The position numbers and the translations under genes were made by a program. The notes beneath the pieces were generated by a model. The model ran no database searches and had not been told where the DNA came from. It saw nothing but the letters and a program-made list of their open reading frames with translations. Below, one piece after another: positions 1 to 8,260 of a DNA stretch of 62,367 nucleotides. The stretch comes from Bifidobacterium breve. Lineage in GTDB: Bacteria > Myxococcota_A > UBA796 > SXON01. The stretch is taken from the NCBI GenBank assembly GCA_943328795.2, contig CALQBK020000003.1:1-62367 (forward strand), written 5' to 3'. Every line of letters begins with the position of its first letter. Within the stretch, counting starts at the first letter, position 1.

Positions 1-474
1 GAGCCGGGGTCTGACCGGGTCGTATCCCCTGTCGTCGAGCAAGTGGGCGACCGTGCGCGCCTCGCGTTGGCGCCTGGCGAGTACGTCGCGGTGATCGCCC
101 GGTCGTGTGGGCCAGTTCGCGTGCCGTTCACGATCGACCCGTTCACCGCCATCGCGTCGTTGCCGTACCCGCGCTGCGGGGAGACCGGGCCCGACGGGCG
201 GTGGTCCGCCGACGACGTGGCCGCGCTCCACGAGGTCGGCCTGCTCCTTGGCTGGCCCGTTTCCGGCCCGGACGGGGTGTGGGGGACGTACGACGAGGCG
301 GTCGCCGCCTGCGGGTGGTACGGCCGCGCGCTGGTGGCCCGGGCCGACCCAAGCTCGCTGCCCGTGTGGGTGGTCGGCGGCTCAGTCTCGCTGGACCTCG
401 GCTCCCCGGTGCCGCTCAGCGCGCGCGACCACGTCGTCGGCGTCGCGTGCGGGGGATTCCTCGAACCCCTTTGA
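1..474 (+). CDS. Hypothetical protein, 5' end cut by the window edge
   Basis: The reading frame is open from base 1 to a TGA ending at 474, so the gene begins upstream of the window. A GTG at 43 is the first in-frame start inside it, but nothing shows it is the real one. The visible part (about 157 residues) is rich in Gly, Val, Ala and Pro, has no obvious membrane segment and contains several Cys. I do not recognise a family. The lipoprotein gene at 520 follows on the same strand after 45 bp and could be cotranscribed. Confidence 0.5.
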   Translation, partial: EPGSDRVVSPVVEQVGDRARLALAPGEYVAVIARSCGPVRVPFTIDPFTAIASLPYPRCGETGPDGRWSADDVAALHEVGLLLGWPVSGPDGVWGTYDEAVAACGWYGRALVARADPSSLPVWVVGGSVSLDLGSPVPLSARDHVVGVACGGFLEPL

Positions 475-519
475 GGAACGGCCCAGATCGGCTAAGGTGC
501 CGCGCGTTTTGGAGCGCTG

Positions 520-1371
520 ATGTCCTTCGCCTTGGCCTTGCTCGTGCTGCCCGGCTGCGCCACCTGGATCGACCAGGAGCCCGGCTGCGAGTACAACGTC
601 TACGACTGGTCGGACGATCTCTTGGCGCACATCATGAGCGGCGATGGCTCGGGCGAGTTCGACTACGACCCCGCAGACACCCCGCGGAACAGCCTCAAGG
701 GGTCCTACGACGTCGACTCCGGGGACTACTCCTGGTCTGTGGACTACGCGTCCTCGTACTTCCTGATCGACACCCAGGTGGAGGGCTACGGCACGGCGTA
801 CCACAACGGCGATCTCGACATCCTGCAGACGATCACCACGACGGACGTGCTGGCGGACCAGTACGTGTCGGTCGAGCGCACCAAACGCGAGGGCTGCCAG
901 GTCACCACCGCGACGGCGTCCGACGAGAGCATGAGCGACGCGTTCGTCCAGGTCGGCACCTACACGGACGAGAGCACGTTCGAGTGGGAGGCGGACGTCT
1001 CTGGCTACAGCTGGCAAGGGAGCTGGCACGCGAACCTGTCCCGGACCGAGACCGTCGTCGCGGACGACGGGTCCTACACGAGCCAGATCACGACCAAGCC
1101 CGAGGGCACGGCCGATGGGGACGTTGCGTTCACGTCCAGCGGCTACGACTACTCCGGCACGTACTTGCGCCGGTTCGACGGTGGCGTGGAGGAGACGCTC
1201 ACGCAGAGCCAAGGTGGGGAGACCACCGCGAACATCACCACGAACTACGACTACGACGGTTCGGGCACCGAGACCTACCGGTACCCGGACGGGTCCAAGT
1301 GCGACGTGGTGGTCACGGCGGACCAGGCCTGCAGCTACACGTGCTCAGACGGGTCGAGCGGCTCTTGCTGA
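520..1371 (+). CDS. Putative lipoprotein, Tyr/Ser/Thr/Asp-rich
   Basis: A 283-aa protein starting at an ATG preceded by a GGAG-type ribosome site. The N-terminus is short and hydrophobic and ends in a lipobox-like LPGC with Cys13, so it is probably lipidated; the n-region lacks positive charge, which weakens this. The mature part is acidic and low in Lys, full of short Tyr/Asp/Ser/Thr/Gly repeats that suggest an extracellular beta-rich fold, and ends in a Cys-containing Ser/Gly tail (four Cys in the last 30 residues). No family is recognised. It converges with the phosphatase gene at 1405. Confidence 0.72.
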   Translation: MSFALALLVLPGCATWIDQEPGCEYNVYDWSDDLLAHIMSGDGSGEFDYDPADTPRNSLKGSYDVDSGDYSWSVDYASSYFLIDTQVEGYGTAYHNGDLDILQTITTTDVLADQYVSVERTKREGCQVTTATASDESMSDAFVQVGTYTDESTFEWEADVSGYSWQGSWHANLSRTETVVADDGSYTSQITTKPEGTADGDVAFTSSGYDYSGTYLRRFDGGVEETLTQSQGGETTANITTNYDYDGSGTETYRYPDGSKCDVVVTADQACSYTCSDGSSGSC

Positions 1372-1404
1372 GCGGCCGGCGGCCGTAGCCCGAGCTGGCG
1401 CCGG

Positions 1405-2664
1405 CTACTTCGTCGCGCTGAAGGTGTCGATCACGTTGCCGGAGAGGTCGTACGCGGTCAGGCTGAGCGCGTTGCCTTCGATCTCGACGAGGACCCAATT
1501 GTTGTCGGCTACGGCTGCGGTGGTGAACGCCTGGGACATGTCGTTCCCGTACAGGTCGGCGCCCGCCCCCGCGCTGACCACGTAGGTCGTGCCGTTCGCG
1601 ACGTCGGTCTCTTGGCCGCTGCGGAGCGGCACGCTGCGCTCGTAGTTGTGGTTGTGCCCGGTGAGGTCCAGCACCACGCCGTTCTGCTCTTCGATCGGGG
1701 ACCAGGCCTCCTGGAGGGTCGTGTTCGACCCGTGCGTCGTGCACGACGAGTACGCGGGCTGGTGGTGGTCGACGAGCTTCCACGTCGAAGTGCTCGCCTT
1801 TAGGTCCTCGTCCATCCAGGTGGCTTGGACGTCGATGTCCGTCGGGGTGACCACGGTGTCGTTCAGGTACACGAAGTGGGCGTTGGCGTAGTCGAAGCTC
1901 CACCACTGCTCGTTGCCCGGCTGCGCGAAGAGGCCGAAGTACGGCTGGGCCAGGAACTCGTGGTTGCCGTGCGCCATGAACATCGGGTGCTGTTCGATGT
2001 ACCCGTGGCCCTCGTCGAGCCACGCGCCCCACTCGTCCAGGTTCGAGCCGATGTCGATGGCGTCCCCGGAGAACAGGTAGAAGTCCGGCGCGAACGCGGC
2101 GGAGGCCGCCAGGATCTCGCCCCACACGCCCTCGTTGTCGCGCGAGTCGCCCGCGACGAGGAAGCGGAACGCGCCGGTGCTGCCCGGTTCGGGGGCGGTG
2201 ACGAACGTGCCGTCGTCCGACCAGTGGCCGTCACCCCCTACGCGGTAGTGGTACGTCGTGCCCGGCGTGAGGCCGCAGGTGTGGACCTCGTGCACGCGCC
2301 CGAACGTCTCGCCGTTCAACAGCTCGAAGCTCGCGCCTGCCGCAGTCGTACCGTAGGTGGTGTCCAGCCCGAGCTGCACCTCGGACGCGAGCGTGTCGTT
2401 GTCGGTGAGCCAGACGAGGGCCATCGTCGTGGACGGGTCGTCGGTCCAGGAGAGGTGAATCCGCGTCGGCGTGGGGGCCGAGCCGAACGTCGCCTCGTCC
2501 AAGTCTGCGGGCACCGGGTCCGTCGTGTCGACGCCGGACTGCGGGACGTAGATGGTGCCACCGCAGTCTTGCGGGGCGGAGTCGTCCTCGGCGGTAGCCT
2601 TCACGATCGAGTGGCAGCCCGCGAGGGCCCCGACCGCGCTCGCGAGCAGCAAGAGGCGGCTCAA
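1405..2664 (-). CDS. Purple acid phosphatase-like metallophosphoesterase, lipoprotein
   Basis: About 419 aa. The TTG start at 2664 overlaps the TGA of the upstream porin gene (TTGA) and gives a good lipoprotein signal (SRLLLLASAVGALAGC). Residues about 55-150 form the fibronectin-like N-terminal domain of purple acid phosphatases. The metallophosphoesterase domain follows, with its metal-binding blocks visible in order: GDSRD, SGDAID, HGNHE, VDHH and GHNHNYER. The expected reaction is hydrolysis of phosphate monoesters by a dinuclear metal centre outside the inner membrane. Coupling to a phosphate-type porin suggests a phosphate-scavenging pair; the substrate is not known. Confidence 0.88.
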   Translation of the reverse strand: MSRLLLLASAVGALAGCHSIVKATAEDDSAPQDCGGTIYVPQSGVDTTDPVPADLDEATFGSAPTPTRIHLSWTDDPSTTMALVWLTDNDTLASEVQLGLDTTYGTTAAGASFELLNGETFGRVHEVHTCGLTPGTTYHYRVGGDGHWSDDGTFVTAPEPGSTGAFRFLVAGDSRDNEGVWGEILAASAAFAPDFYLFSGDAIDIGSNLDEWGAWLDEGHGYIEQHPMFMAHGNHEFLAQPYFGLFAQPGNEQWWSFDYANAHFVYLNDTVVTPTDIDVQATWMDEDLKASTSTWKLVDHHQPAYSSCTTHGSNTTLQEAWSPIEEQNGVVLDLTGHNHNYERSVPLRSGQETDVANGTTYVVSAGAGADLYGNDMSQAFTTAAVADNNWVLVEIEGNALSLTAYDLSGNVIDTFSATK

Positions 2665-3758
2665 AACCGCACCGAGCCGGCGAGGGTGAGCTTGTCGTTG
2701 AGGAACTGTGAGCCTTCGAGCTCTTGGAAGTGCGAGTACGCGAGCTGCAGCTTCACGTCGTGGAACGGGTTGGACACCGGCCCGTCGGGCCCCCGCGCGG
2801 TGGGCCGAATCCAGTAGAGGTTCAGCCCCCCGGTCAGCTCCCGCGTGTTCGGCAGCACCTGGCCGGACACCTCGCCGACCACCTGGTCGTCCGGCTCCGC
2901 TTGGCCAACCCGCGCGACGAGCTGCACGTGCTGCTTCATCCACGGCGCCGGCACGAAGGTGGCCACCGTGCCGTACCAGCCAGACTGAGCGTAGTCGGCC
3001 ACGGACGCGCTCGCGAACGCGTGCTGCCCGAGCAAGATCTCGGCTTGCAGCGACACGATGCTCCACGCGAACTGCAGCTCGCCCTCGTACTGGTTGACCT
3101 CCTCGGAGGAGTCGTCCTGGCCGATCCAATTGTAGGTCCAGCCGCCGCCGACGCCGAGGTAGAGCTTGCCGTCGCTGCCCTCGTACACCTTGGAGCGCGC
3201 GCCGAAGGGGGTGACGACGCCGCGCACCGCGTACAAGTACCGCTGGTTCACGTTCTGGAGGCGGTTCGCCCCTTCGCCGTTGAACACGCCGAGCTGGACC
3301 GTCGCGCGGTTTTCGTCGGCCACGGGCAGCGAGCCGGTGAGCATCACGCCCATGTCCCGCCCGGTCATGTCCGCGTAGGCCTGGGGTGTCGCGGGCAAGA
3401 GCCGCCGCGTGTCCGACGCCAGGTAGCCGGCGCTGTACGGCACCTTGAACTGCCCGGCGTCGACGCGAAAGAAGGACGTTGGCTGGTACCAGACGAGGCC
3501 ATCGCGGAGCAGCGGATCCGGCGTGAGCTCGACCTCGACGCGGGCGCCGATCGGCGCGACGCCGAGCTTGGCCTCGGCGCCGAGCCGGGCCGCGAGCTGG
3601 AACCCGTCCTGCGCGGTGATCGCCGCGGGGTCGTCTTGGATCCAGCTGAACGACGGGATGACGAACCCGTAGGGGGTCACCGTGAAGGGCTTTTCAGGGA
3701 CCGGCGCGGCTGGGTCGGCGGGGTGGGCGAGCGGCAGGAGTGCGAGCGCGAGCAGCAT
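2661..3758 (-). CDS. Phosphate-selective porin (OprP/OprO-like) outer membrane protein
   Basis: A 365-aa protein starting at the ATG at 3758, with a short signal peptide (LLALALLPLAHPA) followed by beta-strand-rich sequence and a C-terminal Phe, as expected for an outer-membrane barrel. The RVDAGQFKVPYSAGYLASD stretch and the GVFNGEG motif are typical of the OprP/OprO porin family. It is somewhat shorter than Pseudomonas OprP. Its stop overlaps the start of the phosphatase-lipoprotein gene by four bases, so the two are probably translated together: phosphate released at the surface could enter through this channel. The DUF374 gene is divergent, 55 bp upstream. Confidence 0.85.
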   Translation of the reverse strand: MLLALALLPLAHPADPAAPVPEKPFTVTPYGFVIPSFSWIQDDPAAITAQDGFQLAARLGAEAKLGVAPIGARVEVELTPDPLLRDGLVWYQPTSFFRVDAGQFKVPYSAGYLASDTRRLLPATPQAYADMTGRDMGVMLTGSLPVADENRATVQLGVFNGEGANRLQNVNQRYLYAVRGVVTPFGARSKVYEGSDGKLYLGVGGGWTYNWIGQDDSSEEVNQYEGELQFAWSIVSLQAEILLGQHAFASASVADYAQSGWYGTVATFVPAPWMKQHVQLVARVGQAEPDDQVVGEVSGQVLPNTRELTGGLNLYWIRPTARGPDGPVSNPFHDVKLQLAYSHFQELEGSQFLNDKLTLAGSVRF

Positions 3759-3813
3759 GGCCCCACGGCTAACGCAGGCGCCCGCCCCCGGGGTTGGGCG
3801 GATAGGGCCGCGA

Positions 3814-4416
3814 ATGCTTCGTCGCGCCGATTTCACCTCCCGGGCGTTGGGGGGGCTGTGCGCGCTGGCGGTGCGTGGGATCGCGTGGACGTGGCGGGTG
3901 GAGCGCGAGCCCTGGCCGGTCGTAGGGCCGAGCGTGGTGGCGTTCTGGCACAGCGAGCTCGTGCCGATGGTGGCGCTCCACCGTGGGCGCGCGCGCACGG
4001 GCGGGGCGGCGTTGGTTGGGATGGCGAGCCAATCTGCAGACGGGGAGGTCGTCGCCGCCGCGCTCCGGGCGCTCGGGTACGGCGTGGTGCGGGGGTCGTC
4101 GTCCCGCGGGGGCGTCGGGGCGCTGCGCGCGTCGCTGGCGGCCTTGGCCGACGGGGGCTCGCCCGCGCTCGCGGTGGACGGACCCCGCGGCCCGGCCGGC
4201 GTGGCGCAGGCCGGCGCAGTGGCGCTCGCGGCCCGCGCGGGGGTGCCGCTCGTGTACGGGCGGATCCACGCGAAGGGCTGGCGCGCGCGGAGCTGGGACC
4301 GCACGCTGGTGCCGTGGCCGTTCGCCCGCGTGGCGCTCACCTACGGGGTGCTGCGCGCCGGCGAGGACCTGTCCGAGCGGCTCGGCCCTACACCGCCCGC
4401 AGGAGCCGGTCCGTGA
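3814..4416 (+). CDS. DUF374 family protein, lysophospholipid acyltransferase-like
   Basis: A 200-aa protein. The ATG at 3814 was chosen because family similarity begins there (MLRRADFTSRALGG). The hallmark blocks are VVAFWHSELVPM near residue 40, S-S-S-R-G-G near residue 92 and a VDGPRGPAG block near residue 125. They match the DUF374 family, related to glycerolipid and lipid A acyltransferases, where the His-containing block is thought to be catalytic. It is probably membrane associated and may move acyl chains onto a glycolipid; the acceptor is unknown. Its 3' end overlaps the convergent PAP2 gene by 29 bp. Confidence 0.85.
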   Translation: MLRRADFTSRALGGLCALAVRGIAWTWRVEREPWPVVGPSVVAFWHSELVPMVALHRGRARTGGAALVGMASQSADGEVVAAALRALGYGVVRGSSSRGGVGALRASLAALADGGSPALAVDGPRGPAGVAQAGAVALAARAGVPLVYGRIHAKGWRARSWDRTLVPWPFARVALTYGVLRAGEDLSERLGPTPPAGAGP

Positions 4417-4939
4417 GCCAGCGCGTGGCCGCGCCGAGCAGCCCGCCGATCGCCCAGCCGGCCACCACGTCCGACGGCCAGTGCTGCCCGTCCACGACGC
4501 GGCTGACTCCGACGAGCGCTGAGACGGCGCCGAGCACCGGGCTCTGCACGGCAGCCGCCACCGCCGCGGTGTTGGACGCGTGGGTGCTCGGCATCGCGTA
4601 GCCCGACCCGCAGGGCAGGGGCGCCGGCACGGTGGTGACCCCGATGGTGCACGGGCGCGGCGACGCGAACGTGGGCTTCAGCAGCCGGCTGCAAAGCGGG
4701 TCAGAGATCGCGATCGCGATCGCCGCGGCGAGCAGCGCGCTGCCGGCCCGACGCGCCAGGTGGCCGAGCGCTTTGCCGTCGGCGCGCGCGACCCGGGCGG
4801 CGAGGTACAGCCGCGCGCAGATTACGACGGTCGCGATGACAGCGAGCCAAGGCGTCGCGCTCGAGGTCCCGAGCCAAGCCCACGCCGGGCCGAGCGGCCC
4901 CCGCGACCAGGCGTTGAGCGCTGCGGTCAGGTCCCCCAA
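4388..4939 (-). CDS. PAP2 family membrane phosphatase
   Basis: A 183-aa integral membrane protein with about five hydrophobic segments. The three PAP2 phosphatase motifs are present: KPTFASPRP (K-x6-RP), PSTHASN (PSGH-like with Thr) and SRVVDGQHWPSDVVAG (SR-x5-H-x3-D). Such enzymes remove phosphate from lipid phosphates or undecaprenyl pyrophosphate on the outer face of the inner membrane. The start overlaps the end of the MsrA gene by 13 bp, so it sits second in a two-gene operon. The exact substrate cannot be told from sequence. Confidence 0.88.
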   Translation of the reverse strand: MGDLTAALNAWSRGPLGPAWAWLGTSSATPWLAVIATVVICARLYLAARVARADGKALGHLARRAGSALLAAAIAIAISDPLCSRLLKPTFASPRPCTIGVTTVPAPLPCGSGYAMPSTHASNTAAVAAAVQSPVLGAVSALVGVSRVVDGQHWPSDVVAGWAIGGLLGAATRWLTDRLLRAV

Positions 4940-5574
4940 ATGAGGGCCACGCGGGCGTCGCGCCCGCAGCCGATCCGGTAGCTGTTGTAGCGCCCGGGGG
5001 TCGTCTCGTGAAAGTCCTGGTGGTAGTTCTCAGCAGCGTAGAACGGCGTGCCCACCGGGTAGATCTTCGTGGCGATGGGCCCCGGCAGCGTGTGCGCGGT
5101 GTCCAGGGCGGTCTTGGACGCAGTCGCGGTGGCCTCTTGCGCGGCGTCTACCGGGAAGATGCCGGTCTGGTACGGCTCACCCCGGTCGCAGAACTGCCCG
5201 CCCGTGTCCGTCGGATCCACGTGGTGCCAGTACCAGTCGAGCACCTTCGCGTAGTCGAGCTTCGTCGTGTCGTAGACCACGTGGACCGCCTCGCGGTGCC
5301 CCGTGACGTGCGCGCCCACCTGCTCGTACGTCGGGTTCTTGACCGTACCGCCGGCGTAGCCCGACGTGGTGTGGACGACGCCGTCGAGCTTGTCGAAGTC
5401 GGACTCCATGCACCAGAAGCAGCCCCCGGCGAACACCGCGACGGCCTGGTGGTCGCCCGGCGTCGGGATCGGCGCGGCGGCTTCGGGATCGAGCCCCGCG
5501 CTTGCGGTGGGTGCGGCAGCCGGCGACGCGGAGCACGCGGCCAGGAGGAGGGGGAGGAGCACGCGCAGGAGCAT
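4927..5574 (-). CDS. msrA: Peptide methionine sulfoxide reductase MsrA, lipoprotein form
   Basis: A 215-aa MsrA with an N-terminal lipoprotein signal (LLRVLLPLLLAAC, Cys14) and an Ala/Pro linker. The catalytic block GCFWCMES follows, with the active Cys at 52, then the conserved HVDPTDTGGQFCDRG and AENYHQDF blocks and a C-terminal resolving Cys region (IGCGRD). It reduces methionine-S-sulfoxide in proteins, here outside the cytoplasm. The ATG at 5574 gives the signal peptide; the frame stays open upstream but is not MsrA-like. A gene for exported MsrB diverges 55 bp away, so the two may share a control region. Confidence 0.93.
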   Translation of the reverse strand: MLLRVLLPLLLAACSASPAAAPTASAGLDPEAAAPIPTPGDHQAVAVFAGGCFWCMESDFDKLDGVVHTTSGYAGGTVKNPTYEQVGAHVTGHREAVHVVYDTTKLDYAKVLDWYWHHVDPTDTGGQFCDRGEPYQTGIFPVDAAQEATATASKTALDTAHTLPGPIATKIYPVGTPFYAAENYHQDFHETTPGRYNSYRIGCGRDARVALIWGT

Positions 5575-5629
5575 CGCAGGAACGTAATCGCCGATCCGGC
5601 CGAGCCACTCCGTGCGTATAGTGTTCACC
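5575..5629. promoter_or_regulatory. Divergent msrA/msrB intergenic control region
   Basis: This 55-bp gap lies between two genes transcribed away from each other, so both promoters must overlap it or the neighbouring coding starts. The stretch TGCGTATAGTGTTC before the msrB ATG contains a TATAGT hexamer (5617-5622) that could be a -10 box. No -35 box could be fixed with confidence. Confidence 0.3.
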
Positions 5630-6184
5630 ATGCTCGATAGCCAAAACCGCATCCCCCGTCGGCACTTCATCTCCACCTTCGTCACGTCCGCGACCGCGCT
5701 CGCGGCGCTCCTCTCGTGCGACCGCGTTGGCGCAGCCCAGACCGGCCCCGAGCCGACCCCCGGCGTGCCCGGCGAGACCGACCCGGCGAGCATCGTGCCG
5801 CTGGTGCTCACGGAGGACGAGTGGCGCAACAAGCTCCCGGCAGACGTGTACGCGGTGCTGCGCAAGGCAAACACAGAGCGCCCGTTCACGGGGCGGTATT
5901 GGGACAACCACGTCGCCGGGCGGTACCTCTGCGCGGGGTGCGGCCTCGCCTGCTACGACGCCAAGGACAAGTTCGACTCCGGCACGGGCTGGCCGAGCTT
6001 CACCCGCCCGATCAAGTCGGACCGCGTCGGCAGTCGCTCGGACACCTCGTACGGCATGGACCGCGAGGAGGTGGTCTGCACCCGCTGCCAGGGCCACCAG
6101 GGCCACGTGTTCGACGATGGGCCGGAGCCCACCGGGAAGCGCTATTGCATCAACTCGGCGAGCCTCACGTTCGTCAAGGCCTGA
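5630..6184 (+). CDS. msrB: Peptide methionine-R-sulfoxide reductase MsrB with Tat signal
   Basis: A 184-aa MsrB. The ATG at 5630 is preferred over a GTG at 5612 because it places a twin-arginine motif (PRRHFIS, Arg10-Arg11) near the N-terminus, followed by a hydrophobic stretch, so the protein is probably exported folded by Tat. The catalytic domain has the two zinc CxxC pairs (CAGC and CTRC), the GHQGHVF block and the active Cys in RYCINSASL. It reduces methionine-R-sulfoxide and complements the adjacent lipoprotein MsrA, giving repair of both stereoisomers outside the cytoplasm. Confidence 0.93.
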   Translation: MLDSQNRIPRRHFISTFVTSATALAALLSCDRVGAAQTGPEPTPGVPGETDPASIVPLVLTEDEWRNKLPADVYAVLRKANTERPFTGRYWDNHVAGRYLCAGCGLACYDAKDKFDSGTGWPSFTRPIKSDRVGSRSDTSYGMDREEVVCTRCQGHQGHVFDDGPEPTGKRYCINSASLTFVKA

Positions 6185-6242
6185 CCTTCGCCGCGAGCCG
6201 CTTGCGGCACATGCTGGGATAGGCTGGCGGTGGAGTACACCC

Positions 6243-6731
6243 ATGTCCGACGCCGCGACCAACATGACCTTCGCCACCGCTCTCTTCCTGCTCCGGCGCG
6301 CCGGGGTCCCTGTCCAAGACGCAGCGCTCGAGGGCCTCGCGGCCGCGATTGACGCCGCGACCGACCCGCAGTCCGCGCACGACGCTGCGACGCGGCTGGC
6401 CGCAGCGCTCGACTCGACCAGCGGGCCCCAGGGCGGCCTCGGGCGCGCGTTCCCCGGGCTCACCTCGCACGTCGTCCAGGGCGACCGGCAGGACCACGTC
6501 GCCGCGCTGCGCCGCGCGAGGTTCGGCAGCTCGTTGCCGATGCTCGCCGCGATCGCCGACCGCTTCAACGGCGGCGTTGGCGTTCGCTGGGCGCTCGTGC
6601 TCGACGTTGGCGAGGACGTCTCGCTGCTCGACCCGAACCCCTGGGACGACGTCGCGGAGGACAGGCACCTGCCCCTCGGCGATTTTGCGGTCCGGTGGGA
6701 GCTGGCTGGGTCGCAGCTGGTGACGTTCTAG
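6243..6731 (+). CDS. Hypothetical protein
   Basis: A 162-aa protein starting at an ATG 58 bp after msrB. It has an Ala-rich helical N-terminal half and a more beta-like C-terminal half with the block NGGVGVRWALVLDVGEDVSL followed by a conserved-looking DPNPWDD. No signal peptide or membrane segment is seen. I do not recognise the family. It could be cotranscribed with msrB or stand alone; the radical SAM gene begins 110 bp downstream on the same strand. Confidence 0.6.
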   Translation: MSDAATNMTFATALFLLRRAGVPVQDAALEGLAAAIDAATDPQSAHDAATRLAAALDSTSGPQGGLGRAFPGLTSHVVQGDRQDHVAALRRARFGSSLPMLAAIADRFNGGVGVRWALVLDVGEDVSLLDPNPWDDVAEDRHLPLGDFAVRWELAGSQLVTF

Positions 6732-6840
6732 CCAGCAGTTTTGGGAATCGGTGGGGCGAACCCGTCGGCGCGCGGGCGGGACTACGAACCGCGGCCGTCA
6801 AGGTGCTGCCATCGCGCGCTCTGTAGGCTATGAATCGGCC

Positions 6841-8199
6841 ATGCGCGTACTTCTCGTCCAGGCGTTCACCGCCCTCGATATGGAGCTCGTTTACCCACTT
6901 GGGCTGGCCTACTTGGCCGCCCACTTGGACAATCACGAGGTCGACATCTTCGACGTCAACCTGCACCGCGAGGCCCCTTACGAGGCGCTCGAGGCGCGGA
7001 TCCGGAGCTTTGGCCCCGACATCATCGGGATCTCGCTGCGGAACATGAAGGTCGGGATGCCCAACCTGCACGCAGACGACTTCGAGCCGCAGCAAAAGGC
7101 CGTCGAGCTCATCAAGCGCCTCGCGCCGAACGTGAAGATCGTCGCGGGCGGCACGGCGTTCTCGCTCTACAGCGAGACGTTCATGCGCCGCATCCCGCAG
7201 ATCGACATCGGCCTGTGGGGGGAAGGGGAGCACCGCTTCCGCGCGCTGCTGGACTCGCTCGACCACCCCGAGCGCATCAAGGGCGTGTACTACCGCGACG
7301 CACGCGGCGAGGTCACCTACACGGGCACCCCGCCCGGGGAAGACTGGAAGAACCTGAAGCACCCGCGCCGGGACCTGGTCCCGCACGAGCCGTACCTCAA
7401 GTCGAGCTTCGTGAGCGTAGGCGTACAAGCCAAGCGAGGCTGCTCGCTTCACTGCATCCACTGCTCAGACACGTTCCTGCTCGGCCACCGCGTCCGCCAG
7501 CGGGACCCGAACGACGTGGTGGACGAGATCGAGTCGCTGGTGAAGGACTTCGGGGTCCGCCAGATGTTCATGTGCGACCAGATCTTCAACATCCCGCCCG
7601 GCCACGCGATCGCGATCTGCCAGGAGATCGTGCGGCGCAAGCTCGACGTGCAGTGGTCCGCCTGGTTCAACGAGCACCGCAACACCTTGCCCGACGAGCT
7701 GATGGTGTGGCTCAAGAAGGCGGGCTGCGGCTTGCTGTCGTTCAGCCCCGACCACGTCGACGACCGCATGCTGAAGAACCTCGACAAGAACTTCCGGCAC
7801 GAGGACATGCTGTACACCGTGCAAGTCGCGAAGAAGCACGGGATGGACGTCGAGTACAGCTTCTTCCTGAACAGCCCCGGGGAGGACCTGCGTAGCCTCT
7901 GGTCCGTCGTGAAGTTCCTGGGCTACGCGAGGTCCGAGCTCGGCCCGAACCTGCGGCTCTTTACGCTGCTGATGATGCAGCCGATCCGCATCTACCCGCA
8001 CACGCGCCTGCACGAGCTCGCGCGCGAGACCGGCCTCGTGGACAAGGACCACGAGCTGGTCGAGGGCCAGTTCTGGAACCCGGGCGCGCTGCAGTACGCG
8101 GTGGCCGGCATCCAGGCGGGCGCCGCGAGCGTCTACGACGCGCGCAAGAAGTTCCGCGCGATGCGCGGCAACACGTTCGACTCCGTCGTCCGGACGTAG
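6841..8199 (+). CDS. B12-binding domain radical SAM protein
   Basis: A 452-aa protein. The ATG at 6841 begins the cobalamin-binding Rossmann-like domain (RVLLVQAF, then GPDIIGISLR and KIVAGGTAF, residues 1-140). The radical SAM core follows, with the [4Fe-4S] cluster motif CSLHCIHC (Cys201, Cys205, Cys208; CxxxCxxC). This architecture is that of B12-dependent radical SAM enzymes, which methylate or rearrange unactivated carbons; the substrate is unknown. A second enzyme of the same class lies at 12256, past the Ig-repeat protein. It converges with that protein gene over a 61-bp gap. Confidence 0.9.
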   Translation: MRVLLVQAFTALDMELVYPLGLAYLAAHLDNHEVDIFDVNLHREAPYEALEARIRSFGPDIIGISLRNMKVGMPNLHADDFEPQQKAVELIKRLAPNVKIVAGGTAFSLYSETFMRRIPQIDIGLWGEGEHRFRALLDSLDHPERIKGVYYRDARGEVTYTGTPPGEDWKNLKHPRRDLVPHEPYLKSSFVSVGVQAKRGCSLHCIHCSDTFLLGHRVRQRDPNDVVDEIESLVKDFGVRQMFMCDQIFNIPPGHAIAICQEIVRRKLDVQWSAWFNEHRNTLPDELMVWLKKAGCGLLSFSPDHVDDRMLKNLDKNFRHEDMLYTVQVAKKHGMDVEYSFFLNSPGEDLRSLWSVVKFLGYARSELGPNLRLFTLLMMQPIRIYPHTRLHELARETGLVDKDHELVEGQFWNPGALQYAVAGIQAGAASVYDARKKFRAMRGNTFDSVVRT

Positions 8200-8249
8200 G
8201 CCAGCCGGCGGGGCCAGCTGGGGGACGCGCTCGCCGCGCCCGGGCTGGC
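8200..8249. terminator. Candidate bidirectional terminator hairpin
   Basis: The convergent gap between the radical SAM gene and the Ig-repeat gene holds the inverted pair GCCAGCC (8200-8206) and GGCTGGC (8243-8249), with further GC-rich pairing possible inside. There is no T tract on either strand, so function as a terminator is inferred mainly from position. Confidence 0.35.
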
Positions 8250-8260
8250 TCCCCGGGCCG

